Assembly (NCBI GenBank): GCA_026710865.1
Contig: JAPOQG010000320.1
Location: 1-46,722 of the forward strand
Length of the DNA: 46,722 nt
From: Acidimicrobiaceae bacterium
GTDB lineage: Bacteria; Actinomycetota; Acidimicrobiia; Acidimicrobiales; Aldehydirespiratoraceae
Direction of reading: 5' to 3'
The notes beneath the pieces were generated by a model. The model was not told the origin of the DNA, did no database searches, and saw only the letters and a list, made by a program, of their open reading frames with translations. A program made the position numbers and the translations under genes. Each line of letters starts with the position of its first letter. The first letter of the stretch is position 1. This document shows, one piece after another, positions 8,598-18,381 of the stretch.

Positions 8598-8788
8598 AAT
8601 ACGCTCGATCAAGCCACAGGCCGGAATTTGGCGGGTGTTTCGCGTTTGGGGAGGTCAGAGGGGCGCGCCGGTGGAGTGTTTCCACTACATCGCCGGTTCG
8701 GGTCTCCGCGGGCGGGGGTCAGGTGATGTTGGCTTTGTCCCAGGTGGCGGTGTCGGCTCCGATGGCGGTGAGGGCTCGGACCCGCCGC

Positions 8789-9781
8789 TCAGCCGGCACG
8801 CCGGGGATGCTTTGAGCGATGCGAGCCCCCGTGGCCCGACGGCAGCACACAGGTCGACTCAGCGCGCGGCATGGGGGCCGCACAGACCTCCGAGGCGCTG
8901 GACCGCATCGACTGCAATAGTCCTTCGACGTCGTCGGGTGGCGGAACCTGATGACTGATACGCCGCGACTCGCCGACAGACATCGACTCGACGGCGAGTT
9001 CCTGGTCGGCGCGGTAGCGCACCGCCACACTGGTGAACTCCAAATCGCCCAGCGGAGTCTCCGTCACCACTCCCTCGTCGAGCAGCCGACGCTTGTAGGT
9101 GTGGACGTGCGCGGCAGGCTTGGCCAGCCGCCGGGCTATCGACACCAGCGAGGATCCTCCAGAGTCGGGGAGCATCGCGAACAGGAACCGCTTGTCTGCA
9201 GGTGACAGCCTCGCCCAGATGGGGGTCACGACCTTGTCGGCCACATCGGCCTCCATGCGGCGCACAGCCGTCGCCACATCCTCACCGGTGACCGGACCGG
9301 GAGGGCCGCCGCACGCGCGCCACAAATGGGCGCCGATCGATTGGATCGCGTACGCCAGGCCGCGAGTGGCAGCCGCGGCGCGCCGCAGTTCCGGCAACCC
9401 GATCGACAGGCCCGCGTCCTGCAGCGGCTGGGCAATGGCCATCACGGCGTCGTCGAGGCCGAGATGGCCGACGTCGTTGTGGTCGCAGCGCCGAAAGAAC
9501 GTGAATCCGGGACGGTTCAGCAGGCCATGCTTCATCTGCGCGAGTCCGGCCCCAATGAAGGCGAGACGCTTCTGGCGGCGTTCGGCAATGCGCTGCAACG
9601 ACGACGACAGGCTGCTCGCCTGGTCCTCAGCGAGGTTGTGGAACTCGTCCACGGTGATGAGAACCCCGGCGCCGCCCTCGTCGGCGACGGCGTCCACCAG
9701 CGCTTCCAGCATCTGTCGCAGGGAACGCTTGCGGGGGGCAGAGTTCTCCCAGTTCACGCCGACGATCTGCCCGAGGTTCAT
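8789..9781 (-). pseudogene. N-terminally truncated AAA/P-loop ATPase
   Basis: The 330-aa open frame carries the second half of a STAND/archaeal-type ATPase: Walker B VLITVDEFHNLAED, a sensor-like LAFIGAGLAQM, a lid region and a C-terminal winged-helix stretch (RFLFAMLPDSGGSSLVSIARRL). A Walker A motif is absent, and the frame upstream of ATG 9781 runs back without one to the stop of the ABC gene at 9862. The C-terminus has a Cys/His patch (CAAPMPRAESTCVLPSGHGG) that looks like a small zinc knuckle. I read it as a gene that lost its 5' end to a rearrangement near 9782-9860, where an AT-rich stretch interrupts the GC-rich background. A regulatory fragment that is still translated is possible. 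Confidence 0.7.
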
Positions 9782-9861
9782 CCCGGTGTTTTGATGCAGA
9801 GTTTTACTAATTTTAGCGCGTCCGCCTCAGCCGCCGAAGGGTGGCGAGCAGCCGTGAACGG

Positions 9862-11049
9862 TCAGGAGTTGAGGGGGAAGGCGACGGTGCGCACGCCGCT
9901 GTGGCACAGGTCGACGGTGGCTCCGATCCTGAAGCGGGGAGCGCCGGTGGTGCGGCATCGCAGCACATAGCCGCCGGCTGAGCGGACGTAGTACAGGGTG
10001 TCGTGGCCGAAGAACTCGATGTGGTCGACGGTGCCTGAGCTGCCCTCGGTGAGGGCGAGCTCCTCGGGCCGCAACAGCACATCCACCGCTCCGTGGAGGG
10101 GCGACTGGAGCTTCATCGGCCCGAGAGCGGTGTAGGCGACGTCACCCTCGGCGTTGCCGGGCAGTGTGTCGGCCTCGCCCACGAAGCCGGCCAGCCACCG
10201 GTCGGTCGGGCGGTCGTAGAGCACCGCCGGCGGGGCCTGCTGGATCACCGAGCCGTCGCGCATCACGGCCACCTCGTCGCCTAGCACGAAGGCCTCGTCC
10301 TGGTCGTGGGTCACGAACACGCAGGTGATCTCAAGCTCTCGCAGCAGCCCGGCCACCTCCGCCCTGACCTCCACCCTCAGCGTGGTGTCGAGGCTGGAGA
10401 AGGGCTCGTCCAGCAGCAGAACCGAGGGTTGCGGCGCCAGGGCCCGGGCCAGTGCCACCCGCTGCTGCTGCCCACCCGACAGCGAGCCGGGCAGCCGGTC
10501 TCCCATCTCGGCGATCCCCACCATTTCGAGGAGGTCGCTCACCCGGCTCGACGCCGGCCGGGGCAGTATCCGGCCGCGGGGCCGCTCCGAGCGGGGCAGG
10601 CCGAAGGCCACGTTGGCAGCCACAGTGAGGTGCGGGAACAGCGACCAGTCCTGGAACACCATGCCCACGCCCCGTCTGTGGGCAGCCACATGGACCCTCG
10701 CGCCCGAGGCACCGCGGCGCGGCGCGGCGGCAGCCGGTGTGCCGTTCCGGCGCGCTGCGGGCCCATCCACGAGCTTGCCCCCGAGAAATACATGGCCGGA
10801 GTCGAGCCGCTGAAGCCCGGCCAGCACCCTCAGCAGCGTCGTCTTGCCACATCCGCTCGGACCGAGGATCGCCAGGGTGCGGCCGGCCTCAGCGGTGATG
10901 GTGGCACTGCGGAGGACCGGCGATCCCCCGAGGTTGACGCCTGCTCCATACGCGACGATCCAGCGGCCTCGTCGCAGCTCCTCGGCCGGGGGCATCCCCT
11001 CCGGGGATCGGGCCTCGGCGGCGACGGGCGCCGCGGCGCTATCAAGCAT
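9862..11049 (-). CDS. ABC transporter ATP-binding protein (FbpC/PotA type)
   Basis: Cytoplasmic ATPase of an importer, 395 aa. Seen in order: Walker A GPSGCGKTT, Q-loop GMVFQDWSLFP, signature LSGGQQQRVALARAL, Walker B VLLLDEPFSSLD, H-loop CVFVTHDQDEA, then a TOBE domain (LLRPEELALTEG to the end). This layout is typical of iron(III), polyamine and similar importers. An Ala/Arg-rich insert of about 30 aa sits between Walker A and the Q-loop. No permease or binding protein is adjacent, so it is an orphan ATPase here. A promoter placed for a leaderless start fits ATG 11049. It is followed at once by the truncated AAA gene. Confidence 0.9.
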   Translation of the reverse strand: MLDSAAAPVAAEARSPEGMPPAEELRRGRWIVAYGAGVNLGGSPVLRSATITAEAGRTLAILGPSGCGKTTLLRVLAGLQRLDSGHVFLGGKLVDGPAARRNGTPAAAAPRRGASGARVHVAAHRRGVGMVFQDWSLFPHLTVAANVAFGLPRSERPRGRILPRPASSRVSDLLEMVGIAEMGDRLPGSLSGGQQQRVALARALAPQPSVLLLDEPFSSLDTTLRVEVRAEVAGLLRELEITCVFVTHDQDEAFVLGDEVAVMRDGSVIQQAPPAVLYDRPTDRWLAGFVGEADTLPGNAEGDVAYTALGPMKLQSPLHGAVDVLLRPEELALTEGSSGTVDHIEFFGHDTLYYVRSAGGYVLRCRTTGAPRFRIGATVDLCHSGVRTVAFPLNS

Positions 11050-11056
11050 GCCTTAT

Positions 11057-11087
11057 ACCCTAACGCCAGCATTCCTCACTGTGTCAA
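11057..11087 (-). promoter_or_regulatory. Putative promoter of the ABC ATPase gene
   Basis: On the minus strand TTGACA (11087-11082) and TAGGGT (11062-11057) are separated by 19 bp. The -10 ends 7 bases before ATG 11049, so transcription would begin at about the first base of the start codon, giving a leaderless mRNA, which is common in actinobacteria. The spacer is slightly long. Confidence 0.45.
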
Positions 11088-11188
11088 CCCCAGACATCCT
11101 GACGGCTCAGGCTCCGGGTTGCTTCACTCCTCGGCCACGTAGCGCCCCGAGTGGCCTGGGACTGGCCCCGCCTGCCGGACCCGCGATC

Positions 11189-13408
11189 TCAGGCCGCCGC
11201 GCCCGGCTCGGTGAGGACGTCGGGCAGGGGCTCGGCATGCACGACCGTCACCCGCTTGGTCGCCCTGGTCAGGGCCACGTACAGCGAGCGCACCCCCTGG
11301 CACTCCTCGGCCACTATGCGGCCCGGCTCGACCACCACCGCGGCGTCGACCTCGAGGCCCTTCACCAGGCGCACCGGCACCAGCGTCACCGGCTGCTCCA
11401 GGCCGGCGCGGCCGGGACCGCCGAACACCACCGAGCGATCGGTCAGCTCGACGCGGAGCTGCTCGTGGAGCGAGTCGGGCACGATCACGGCCACGTTGCC
11501 CTCGCCGACCTCGGCCCGTTCCTGCGCGATCACCTCGGCCAGCGCCTCGACCAGGCCCGGAGTGCCAGCCGGACCCGCCACGTCGGCCAACCCCGACGAC
11601 ACGGCGCCTTGGCCGCCGGTCTCGGGCGCGGCTGCACCGCCGCAGGACACCACCCGGGGCTCGTCGCCGGCGGTGCGCACCGTCCGGGGCGGCACCGCGC
11701 CGGGCGCGGCGTGGGGCAGCACCCGGTTGGCCAGTGCCATGGCCGGCGCCGGGATCCGGTAGCCCAGGGTGAGCTCGACCCGGCGCGGCGGGCGCCGGTC
11801 GGGCAGGCCCTCCAGGACCGACTCCCAATCCTCGTGGGCCCAGGATCCCGTCGCCTGGGCGATGTCGCCAACCACTGTCATCGAGCCGTTGAGGCTGCGC
11901 CGGGCGATCATGCGAAGCTCCATGGGCGACAGGTCCTGGGCCTCGTCCACCACGATGTGGCCGTAGGTCAGCACCGCGTCCTCGCTGCGGTGCCCGGCCC
12001 GGTACCCCAGCAGCGCCCTCGCCTCGTCGAGCACCGGCACGTCCTGGAAGGACCACGTGACCTCGGAGGCGTGCCCGGGCCGGGGCCGGTACAGCAGTTC
12101 GATCTCGTCGGTGTCCAGTCGTCTTGCGCCGGCCGAGCGCAGCAGGGCCCTCGACCCGTACAGGTCGTTCAGCAGATGGGCCGGCGTGAGCACGGGCCAC
12201 ATCCACTCGAGCGCCTCCCGAACCTCGATCACGTCCGAGAGGGCCTCCCGGACTTCGGCGGGGTCGGCGGCGCGGCGACCGCTGGCGGCCAGAGCCGCGA
12301 AGAACGCCTCCTCCACGAGCCTGCGGCCGGCATTGTGCTTGCGGATACGCCGGGATACGTCCTGAACGATCTCTGCGGACTGCTCCGCGGTGAGGCGCAG
12401 CCGCTGCAGCTCGAAGCCGACGACAAGTTCCTGGCGCAGTGGACGGCGGCGATCGCGCACCGCCCGCCGCAGCACCCCGGCCATGCGGGTGTCGCCCTTG
12501 ACCCGCGCGACGGTCTCGTCGTCCAGGCCTGCGACCCTCACCGCCGGACTGAGCAGGTCCGCCAGCACCGCCTGCTCCACGCCCGCCTCCCCCAGGGAGG
12601 GCAGCACCTGCTCGATGTAGGCCAGGAAGAGCCGGTTCGGGCCCACCACCAGCACACCCTGGCTCTCCAGGGGGAACCGGTGGGTGTAGAGGAGATAGGC
12701 GGCCCGGTGAAGGGCCACGACCGTCTTGCCGGTCCCCGGCCCGCCCTGCACTACCAGCACGCCGGGAAGCTCGGAGCGGATCACCCGGTCCTGCTCGCTC
12801 TGGATGGTGGCCACGACGTCCTTGAGGCGGCCGGTTCGAGCCTCCTCCAGCGACGCGATCAGAGCACCCGAGACGGGCCGGCCGTCGGGCGAGCCGTCTC
12901 CGGGCACCGCCCCACCGTCGGCGGAGCCGTCGAGGTCCCGGTCAGCGATGTCGAGGCCGATGGCGGCCTTGTCGCCGAAGAACTCGTCCTCGATGCCCAG
13001 CAGCGTGCTGCCCCGGGACGCGAAGTGCCGCCGGCGCTCCAGGCCGAGCGGCTCACGGCCGGTGGCACGGTAGAAGGGCTCGGCCACCGGCGCCCGCCAG
13101 TCCACCACGATCGGGTCGTGGTCGGCGTTCCACAGGCCGACGCGCCCGATGTAGAAGCGCTCGCCCGTCGCAGCCGGATCGATGCGCCCGAACACGAGCG
13201 ACCGGTCGCCGATGTCGAGCCTGGTGAGCCGGGCCAGGGCTGCCTCGAGCATGGCCTCGCGCTCGACGCGGGCCTGGGTGGTGCCGCCCCGGCCGGTGCG
13301 GAACACCGATGTCGCCATGGTGGCCCGTTCACGGGCCGTGTCGAGGCAGGCGTGCGCGAGGTCGAAATAAGCCTGCTCGGCTTCTAGGTCGGGATGGCGA
13401 CTGGTCAA
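11189..13408 (-). CDS. helD: HelD-like UvrD/Rep-family ATPase (RNA polymerase recycling factor)
   Basis: About 739 aa. SF1 helicase-like motor: motif I QGGPGTGKTVVALHRAAYLL, motif II IVVDEAQDLSPMEL, motif III MTVVGDIAQATG, and a C-terminal VYVALTRATKRVTVV. The N-terminal third (YFDLAHACLDTARERATM, IGRVGLWNADHDPIVVDWRAP) is typical of HelD proteins, which pull stalled RNA polymerase off DNA and in actinomycetes can protect against rifampicin. The start is uncertain: TTG 13408 begins right before the conserved part; ATG 13573 would add 55 aa and overlap the divergent patatin start. The frame beyond is antisense to patatin. It points toward the ABC ATPase gene, 139 bp away. Confidence 0.85.
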   Translation of the reverse strand: MTSRHPDLEAEQAYFDLAHACLDTARERATMATSVFRTGRGGTTQARVEREAMLEAALARLTRLDIGDRSLVFGRIDPAATGERFYIGRVGLWNADHDPIVVDWRAPVAEPFYRATGREPLGLERRRHFASRGSTLLGIEDEFFGDKAAIGLDIADRDLDGSADGGAVPGDGSPDGRPVSGALIASLEEARTGRLKDVVATIQSEQDRVIRSELPGVLVVQGGPGTGKTVVALHRAAYLLYTHRFPLESQGVLVVGPNRLFLAYIEQVLPSLGEAGVEQAVLADLLSPAVRVAGLDDETVARVKGDTRMAGVLRRAVRDRRRPLRQELVVGFELQRLRLTAEQSAEIVQDVSRRIRKHNAGRRLVEEAFFAALAASGRRAADPAEVREALSDVIEVREALEWMWPVLTPAHLLNDLYGSRALLRSAGARRLDTDEIELLYRPRPGHASEVTWSFQDVPVLDEARALLGYRAGHRSEDAVLTYGHIVVDEAQDLSPMELRMIARRSLNGSMTVVGDIAQATGSWAHEDWESVLEGLPDRRPPRRVELTLGYRIPAPAMALANRVLPHAAPGAVPPRTVRTAGDEPRVVSCGGAAAPETGGQGAVSSGLADVAGPAGTPGLVEALAEVIAQERAEVGEGNVAVIVPDSLHEQLRVELTDRSVVFGGPGRAGLEQPVTLVPVRLVKGLEVDAAVVVEPGRIVAEECQGVRSLYVALTRATKRVTVVHAEPLPDVLTEPGAAA

Positions 13409-13571
13409 GGCTGAACCGCGGATGCTGTCGACCGATCCTGCCCGGTCAGCGGCGGGCCGCTGGCGGGCGGAAACCGGCGATTCGGGGGAACTGTTGATTC
13501 TACCGGCAGCCGAAGTCGGCCGTCGGCTGTTGGCGGCGCAGCGTTGTGGCTCCCGCCGTATCCTCGGCTGC

Positions 13572-14879
13572 ATGGACCCGAGCGAGGCGACCCCGCTCGC
13601 CGACGCCGACGACGTCAGTGACGCCCGAACAGAGGACGCCCAGACGGAGGACGCCCAGACGGAGGACGCCGAGACCGTCGAGAGGCCCGGGGCGGCCACC
13701 GATCCCGGTCCGGCCCGGCCCGGCGCCGGCGGGGCGGTGTCGGTGGGCCTGGTGTTCAGCGGCGGCGGCGCGGCTGCGGAGGCGTGGCATGCGGGCGTGG
13801 TCCGGGCACTGCACGCGCTCACGGGCTGGGACGCCCGCCGCGCCGATCTGATTCTGGGGACCTCGGCCGGCGCCATCACCGGCCTGTGCCTGAGGGCCGG
13901 CATCCCGCCGGCGGACCTCTACGCACACCGCCGCGGCGAGCCCGTCAGCGAGGAGGGGCAGGCCATCATCGACCGGGTGGTCACCCCCTACCGCGAGGGC
14001 CGCAGCGAACGGGACTGGAACGAGCAGGGGCCGCAGTCGCCGACCCTGGCCGCCAGGGCCCTGTGGCCCCCGTGGCAGACCCGCCCCCTGCATGCGGCTG
14101 TGGGGCTGCTGCCGCGAGGCACCCGGACCACCGAGGCCCTGCAGCAGCGGCTGGCCGAGCTGCACCCCGAGCCGTGGCCGGCCCGGCCCTTCTGGGTGAC
14201 CGCGGTGCGGTTGTCCGACGGCGAGAGGGTGGTGTTCGGGCGCGACGACATTCAGGCCACCGCGGCCGAGGCGGTGAGGGCCAGCTGCGCGGTCCCGGCG
14301 ATGTTCGAACCGGTCGAGGTGGACGGGCGGCGATACGTCGACGGCGGCGTGCACTCCTACACCGGCGCCGACCTGATGGGTCCCCCCGCCTTCGACCTGG
14401 TTGTGGTGTCGTCACCGATGAGCGGCGCCGCGGGCTGGTCCTCAGTGCGCGGCTCGCTGTCGCAGGCCTGGACCAAGGCGCGCGACGCCGTGGGACTGGG
14501 CGACGCCGAACAGGCGGAATCGGATCGCGCCTGGTGGTCCGAGGCACTGGAGCTGGCGTGGTCCGACGGCCGGGCCTTCCGGGCGGCGCGGCGGCAGTGG
14601 GTGGACGACAAGCTGCGCGAGGAGGTGGAAGGGCTCCGCCGGAGAGGCACCTCCGTGCTGGTGGTGGAGCCCGACGCCGGCGGGGTGGAGCTGGTGGACA
14701 CCGGCAACGACGCCGACGTCGACCGCACCGGTCACGCCGGCGAGGAGGCCGACCGCGGCCACCCTGCGCAGGTCTGGCGATCCGAGTTGGCCGCCGACGC
14801 CGATCAGGCCGTCCGCCGCCTCCTGTCCGGCCGGGTCGGTCTGCGCTTCGCCGGCATGCTGCGTCGGGCCGCGGGCTGA
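13572..14879 (+). CDS. Patatin-like phospholipase family protein
   Basis: Serine acyl hydrolase, 435 aa. The oxyanion loop is GLVFSGGGAAAEAWHAG, the nucleophile is S98 in GTSAGA and the dyad Asp is D257 in YVDGG. The N-terminal 55 residues are acidic and low complexity, with a threefold TEDAQ repeat (15-bp tandem repeat at about 13630-13677). Expected to release fatty acids from lipids or act as a cytoplasmic thioesterase/lipase. The C-terminal third is rich in charged helix and not family-conserved. Divergent from HelD, with the two possible HelD starts leaving a gap of 163 bp or an overlap of 2 bp. Followed 28 bp later by hemE. Confidence 0.9.
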   Translation: MDPSEATPLADADDVSDARTEDAQTEDAQTEDAETVERPGAATDPGPARPGAGGAVSVGLVFSGGGAAAEAWHAGVVRALHALTGWDARRADLILGTSAGAITGLCLRAGIPPADLYAHRRGEPVSEEGQAIIDRVVTPYREGRSERDWNEQGPQSPTLAARALWPPWQTRPLHAAVGLLPRGTRTTEALQQRLAELHPEPWPARPFWVTAVRLSDGERVVFGRDDIQATAAEAVRASCAVPAMFEPVEVDGRRYVDGGVHSYTGADLMGPPAFDLVVVSSPMSGAAGWSSVRGSLSQAWTKARDAVGLGDAEQAESDRAWWSEALELAWSDGRAFRAARRQWVDDKLREEVEGLRRRGTSVLVVEPDAGGVELVDTGNDADVDRTGHAGEEADRGHPAQVWRSELAADADQAVRRLLSGRVGLRFAGMLRRAAG

Positions 14880-14907
14880 ACGGCCCCCGACCTCACGGCA
14901 GGCCACG

Positions 14908-15975
14908 ATGATCAGCCCGCGATTCGAGGGCAGCGACTTCGTGCGGGCCTGCCGCGGCCTGCCGCACGAGCGCATGCCGGTGTGGTTCATGCGCCAGGCC
15001 GGCCGCTCGCTGCCGGAGTACAGAGCGGTGCGGGGCGACGGCTCGATTCTCGACGCCATCGCCGACCCGGACCGGGCCGCGGAGATCACGCTGCAGCCGG
15101 TGCGCCGCTACGGAGTCGATGCAGCCATCCTCTTCAGCGACATCGTGGTGCCGGTCCACGCCGCCGGCTTCGGCGTGGAGGTCGTGCCCGGCACGGGCCC
15201 GGTCGTGGAGCGCCCCTTCGCGGCCCGACGCGACCTCGACCGTCTGCGCCCCCTGGATCCCGCTGCCGACACGCCGTACGTGGTCGAGACCGTCCGCCGG
15301 GCCGTCGAGGTCCTCGACGTGCCCCTGATCGGCTTCGCGGGCGCCCCGTTCACGGTGGCGTCCTACCTGGTGGAGGGCGGGCCGTCGCGCCACCACGAGC
15401 GGACCAAGGCGCTGATGCTGGGCGACGAAGCACTGTGGCACGACCTCATGGACCGCCTCACCGACCTTGCCATCGCCTCGCTGCTGTCCCAGGTGGAGGC
15501 GGGGGCGGCCGCGGTGCAGCTGTTCGACAGTTGGGCGGGCGCCCTGTCGCCCGAGCAGTACCGCCGCGCGGTGGCCCCCCACTCGGCCCGGGTGCTGGAG
15601 GCGGTGGGCGGCACCGGCGTGCCGCGGATCCATTTCGGGGTGGGCACCGGTGAGCTGCTCGACCAGATGGCCGGGTGCGGCGCGGAGGTGGTGGGGGTGG
15701 ACTTCCGGGTGCCCATCGACAAGGCCCGTCGCCGGGTGGGTCCGGGGCGTGCCCTGCAGGGGAACCTGGATCCCGCGGTGGTGCTGGCCGGCGAGCCGGC
15801 GGCGTGCGAGGCCGCCCGGGCTGTGCTGGCCGCCAACGGCGGGCATCCCGGCTTCGTGTTCAACCTCGGCCACGGAGTCCTGCCCAGCAGCGATCCCGGC
15901 GTGCTGGCCCGCGTCGTGCAGTTGGTGCACCACGAGGGCGAGGTGCGACCCGCTCCTCACGGCGAGCGCGAGTAG
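14908..15975 (+). CDS. hemE: Uroporphyrinogen decarboxylase
   Basis: Decarboxylates uroporphyrinogen III to coproporphyrinogen III in haem synthesis (cytoplasm). 355 aa, the normal family size. The first signature is PVWFMRQAGRSLPEYR and the second GFAGAPFTVASYLVEGG; the catalytic Asp is in ILFSDIVVP. Near the C-terminus FNLGHGVLP is the usual last motif. The ATG at 14908 yields the standard short leader. It is followed after about 150 bp by a protoporphyrinogen/coproporphyrinogen oxidase, so the two form a haem module. Confidence 0.97.
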   Translation: MISPRFEGSDFVRACRGLPHERMPVWFMRQAGRSLPEYRAVRGDGSILDAIADPDRAAEITLQPVRRYGVDAAILFSDIVVPVHAAGFGVEVVPGTGPVVERPFAARRDLDRLRPLDPAADTPYVVETVRRAVEVLDVPLIGFAGAPFTVASYLVEGGPSRHHERTKALMLGDEALWHDLMDRLTDLAIASLLSQVEAGAAAVQLFDSWAGALSPEQYRRAVAPHSARVLEAVGGTGVPRIHFGVGTGELLDQMAGCGAEVVGVDFRVPIDKARRRVGPGRALQGNLDPAVVLAGEPAACEAARAVLAANGGHPGFVFNLGHGVLPSSDPGVLARVVQLVHHEGEVRPAPHGERE

Positions 15976-16127
15976 CAGCGAGCCTGTCGCGTCGTGGCCG
16001 TGTCATTCCCGCTCTTGTTCGCTGCGCTCACGGGCCGCTCGAGCCACGGCCTCGCTGCACACCTCAGCGGACTCCGGGTGTTGGCGCGGCCTGCCCGCTC
16101 GGCCTCCAGAACGGAGTGACCGGCCCG

Positions 16128-17546
16128 ATGGCGGCGAGCAGGGGCCGGGTGGCGGTGATAGGCGGCGGGATCGCCGGTCTGGCCGCGGCTTACGAGCTGA
16201 AGTGCGAGGGCGTGGAGGCGGTGGTGCTGGAGGCCGGTGATCGTCCCGGCGGCAGCATCGACGCATGGCGTGTGGGCGGGCTGACCGTGGATTCGGGTCC
16301 CGACGGGTTCGTGGCCCGGGATCCGGCCGCGGCCGAGTTGTGCGGCCGGATCGGGCTCGGCACCGAACTGGTGACGCCCACCTCCAGCGGTGCCTACGTC
16401 TTCTGTGACGGCGGACTGCTGCGGTTCCCGGACCGGTCGGTGCTGGGCGTTCCCTGGACCGCGGATGCGGTGGAGGGCACCGGGATCGTCTCGGAGGCGG
16501 GCACCGACACACTGCGCCGCGGGCTGGCCCGCGGCGCCGAGCCGCTGGCCGGCGACGCCACGGTGGGCGAGGTGCTGAGGCCCCGCGTCGGCGATGAGGT
16601 GTTCGAGCGGCTTGTCGACCCTCTGCTGGGCGGGATCAACGCGGGATCGGCTGATCGGATGAGCATCGAGGCTTGTGCTCCGCCCCTGCACGAGGCTGTT
16701 CGCCGGGGAGGACCGCTCGGTGCGGCCCTCCAGCAGGCCGCAGCCCGCCGGAGCGGCGACGGCGGCGCGGACCGGCAGCCGGTGTTCCAGAGCGTGCAGG
16801 GCGGGGTCGCCCGGATGGTCGGCACGCTCACTGCAGAGCTGGGAGACGCAGTGAGCCTCTCAACCCCGGTCCAGCAGGTGACCCCGGTGGCGGGGGCCGG
16901 GGGCGGTCCGCGCTGGAGGGTGGCCACACCGCGGGGATCCCTCGACGTCAGCGGGGTGGTCGCGGCCTGCCCCGCGTGGGAGTCGGCCCGCCTGCTCGAG
17001 CCGCTCGCCCCTGAAGCGGCCGCGATCCTCGGCGACATCGAGTACGCGGACGTTGCGCTGGCCACGTTCGTGGTCTCCGACGAGCACCTGGTCCGACCCC
17101 TCGACGCCAGCGGCTTCCTGGTGCCCCGCAGCCGGGGCCTGCTGACCACGGCGTGCTCTTGGTCGTCCTCCAAATGGCAGCACTACGCCCGTGCCGGTCT
17201 GGCCGTGCTGCGGGTATCGACCGGGCGCAGCGACGATCGGCGGTGGATGGACCTCGCCTCCGACGATCTGGTGTCGACGCTCGCAGGCGAGCTCGCCGAG
17301 ACAGGCGTCCTGAGCCGCGACGCGGTGGCCCGGGACTGCCTGGAAGCCCGGCTGAGGCCCTGGAGGCAGTCTCTGCCGCAGTACCGGCCCGGCCATCTCG
17401 ACCGGGTGGCGGCGGTGGAGGCCTGCCTGGCCGGCGAGACACCCGGCCTCGCGGCGGCCGGCGCCGCACTCCGCGGCGTGGGGCTGCCGGCCTGCATTCG
17501 CAGCGGGCAGCGGGCCGCTGCGACCATGACGAGGCTCATGCTGTGA
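16128..17546 (+). CDS. hemY: Protoporphyrinogen/coproporphyrinogen III oxidase
   Basis: FAD-dependent oxidase that aromatises the porphyrinogen ring; in actinobacteria usually of the coproporphyrin type (CgoX/HemY). 472 aa. The FAD-binding fold starts VAVIGGGIAGLAAAYEL, then VVLEAGDRPGG; GGINAGSADRMSIEA and the C-terminal ETPGLAAAGAALRGVGLPACI are family landmarks. ATG 16128 is chosen; GTG 16116, four codons earlier and next to AACGGAG, is an equal alternative. It overlaps the downstream cyclase by GTGA. The 152-bp gap from hemE holds no recognised element. Confidence 0.93.
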   Translation: MAASRGRVAVIGGGIAGLAAAYELKCEGVEAVVLEAGDRPGGSIDAWRVGGLTVDSGPDGFVARDPAAAELCGRIGLGTELVTPTSSGAYVFCDGGLLRFPDRSVLGVPWTADAVEGTGIVSEAGTDTLRRGLARGAEPLAGDATVGEVLRPRVGDEVFERLVDPLLGGINAGSADRMSIEACAPPLHEAVRRGGPLGAALQQAAARRSGDGGADRQPVFQSVQGGVARMVGTLTAELGDAVSLSTPVQQVTPVAGAGGGPRWRVATPRGSLDVSGVVAACPAWESARLLEPLAPEAAAILGDIEYADVALATFVVSDEHLVRPLDASGFLVPRSRGLLTTACSWSSSKWQHYARAGLAVLRVSTGRSDDRRWMDLASDDLVSTLAGELAETGVLSRDAVARDCLEARLRPWRQSLPQYRPGHLDRVAAVEACLAGETPGLAAAGAALRGVGLPACIRSGQRAAATMTRLML

Positions 17547-18325
17547 TAGACGAAGAAATCGTGAACCCGACCCCCGACCCCCACGAGGCCGAGCAGGTGC
17601 TGACACCGCTCGTCGCGCCCGACACCGGGCCGGCGCGCGAGTGGGCTGTGGCCAGCCCGCCGCTCGTCACCGTCCATCCCGACGAACTGCCCGAGGGCGA
17701 CAGCCACCTCAGCGTCACCCGCACCTTCTGCTTCGCCGACCTCTGCGGATTCACCGCGTACACCCGCTCGCACGGGCCGCACGAGGCAGTGGCAATGCTC
17801 GGGGACTTCCGCAGGATCACCCGCAGCGTCGCGGCCAAGCGAGGCGTCAGGGTGGCCAAGTGGCTGGGCGACGGCGCGATGCTGGTGTCCACCAGCGCCG
17901 CGGCCGCGCTGTCGCTGGGAGCCCACCTCATCCACTACTTCTCCAGCCGGGGCGTGCAGATACGGGTGGGCGCAGCCACCGGCGAAGCCCTGCTCTTCGA
18001 GGGCGACGACTACGTCGGCGAGCCTGTGAACCTGGCCGCGAAGCTGTGTGCAGCTGCCACGGCCGGCGAGATGTACACGGTCACCGACATTCTCAGCCTG
18101 CCGGACTGGGTGACATGCATCGGCGACGTGACCGTGCGGATCCGCGGCGTCGGCCCCGTCTCCAACGTCCACCGGCTGATGCCCTCGGCGCTCGTCGATG
18201 AGCGTGGCGACCAGCTGGGCCGGCTCGACGACGAGCTGAGCGAACTCACCCTCGAACTGAGCGAGGAGCTCAACGAGCTCAGCAACGAGCTGAACGAGTT
18301 CGGGTCCGGAAGCAAAGAGCCATGA
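17543..18325 (+). CDS. Class III adenylate cyclase domain protein
   Basis: 260 aa. Catalytic domain with metal Asp D66 (FADLCGFTAYTR) and D110 (KWLGDGAML), adenine-selecting K107 and D156 (DYVGEPVN), and transition-state N163. The usual Arg four residues later (VNLAAR) is K167 here, which may lower activity. No membrane segment or known sensor domain. The C-terminus (about residues 225-250) is a Leu/Glu-rich helix with ELSEELNELSNELNEF, a likely coiled coil for dimerisation. GTG 17543 overlaps the hemY stop (GTGA), so translation is coupled to haem synthesis genes. It may produce cAMP, or have become a regulatory pseudo-cyclase. Confidence 0.85.
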   Translation: MIDEEIVNPTPDPHEAEQVLTPLVAPDTGPAREWAVASPPLVTVHPDELPEGDSHLSVTRTFCFADLCGFTAYTRSHGPHEAVAMLGDFRRITRSVAAKRGVRVAKWLGDGAMLVSTSAAAALSLGAHLIHYFSSRGVQIRVGAATGEALLFEGDDYVGEPVNLAAKLCAAATAGEMYTVTDILSLPDWVTCIGDVTVRIRGVGPVSNVHRLMPSALVDERGDQLGRLDDELSELTLELSEELNELSNELNEFGSGSKEP

Positions 18326-18381
18326 GCGACGTTCTGAGTGGTCTGTAACGAACTCCCCGAACTGGCGAGGGGCTGAGCATC

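Noticed and set aside
10844-13387. Plus-strand 847-codon frame
   Set aside because: Opposite strand of HelD and the ABC ATPase, both with complete motifs.
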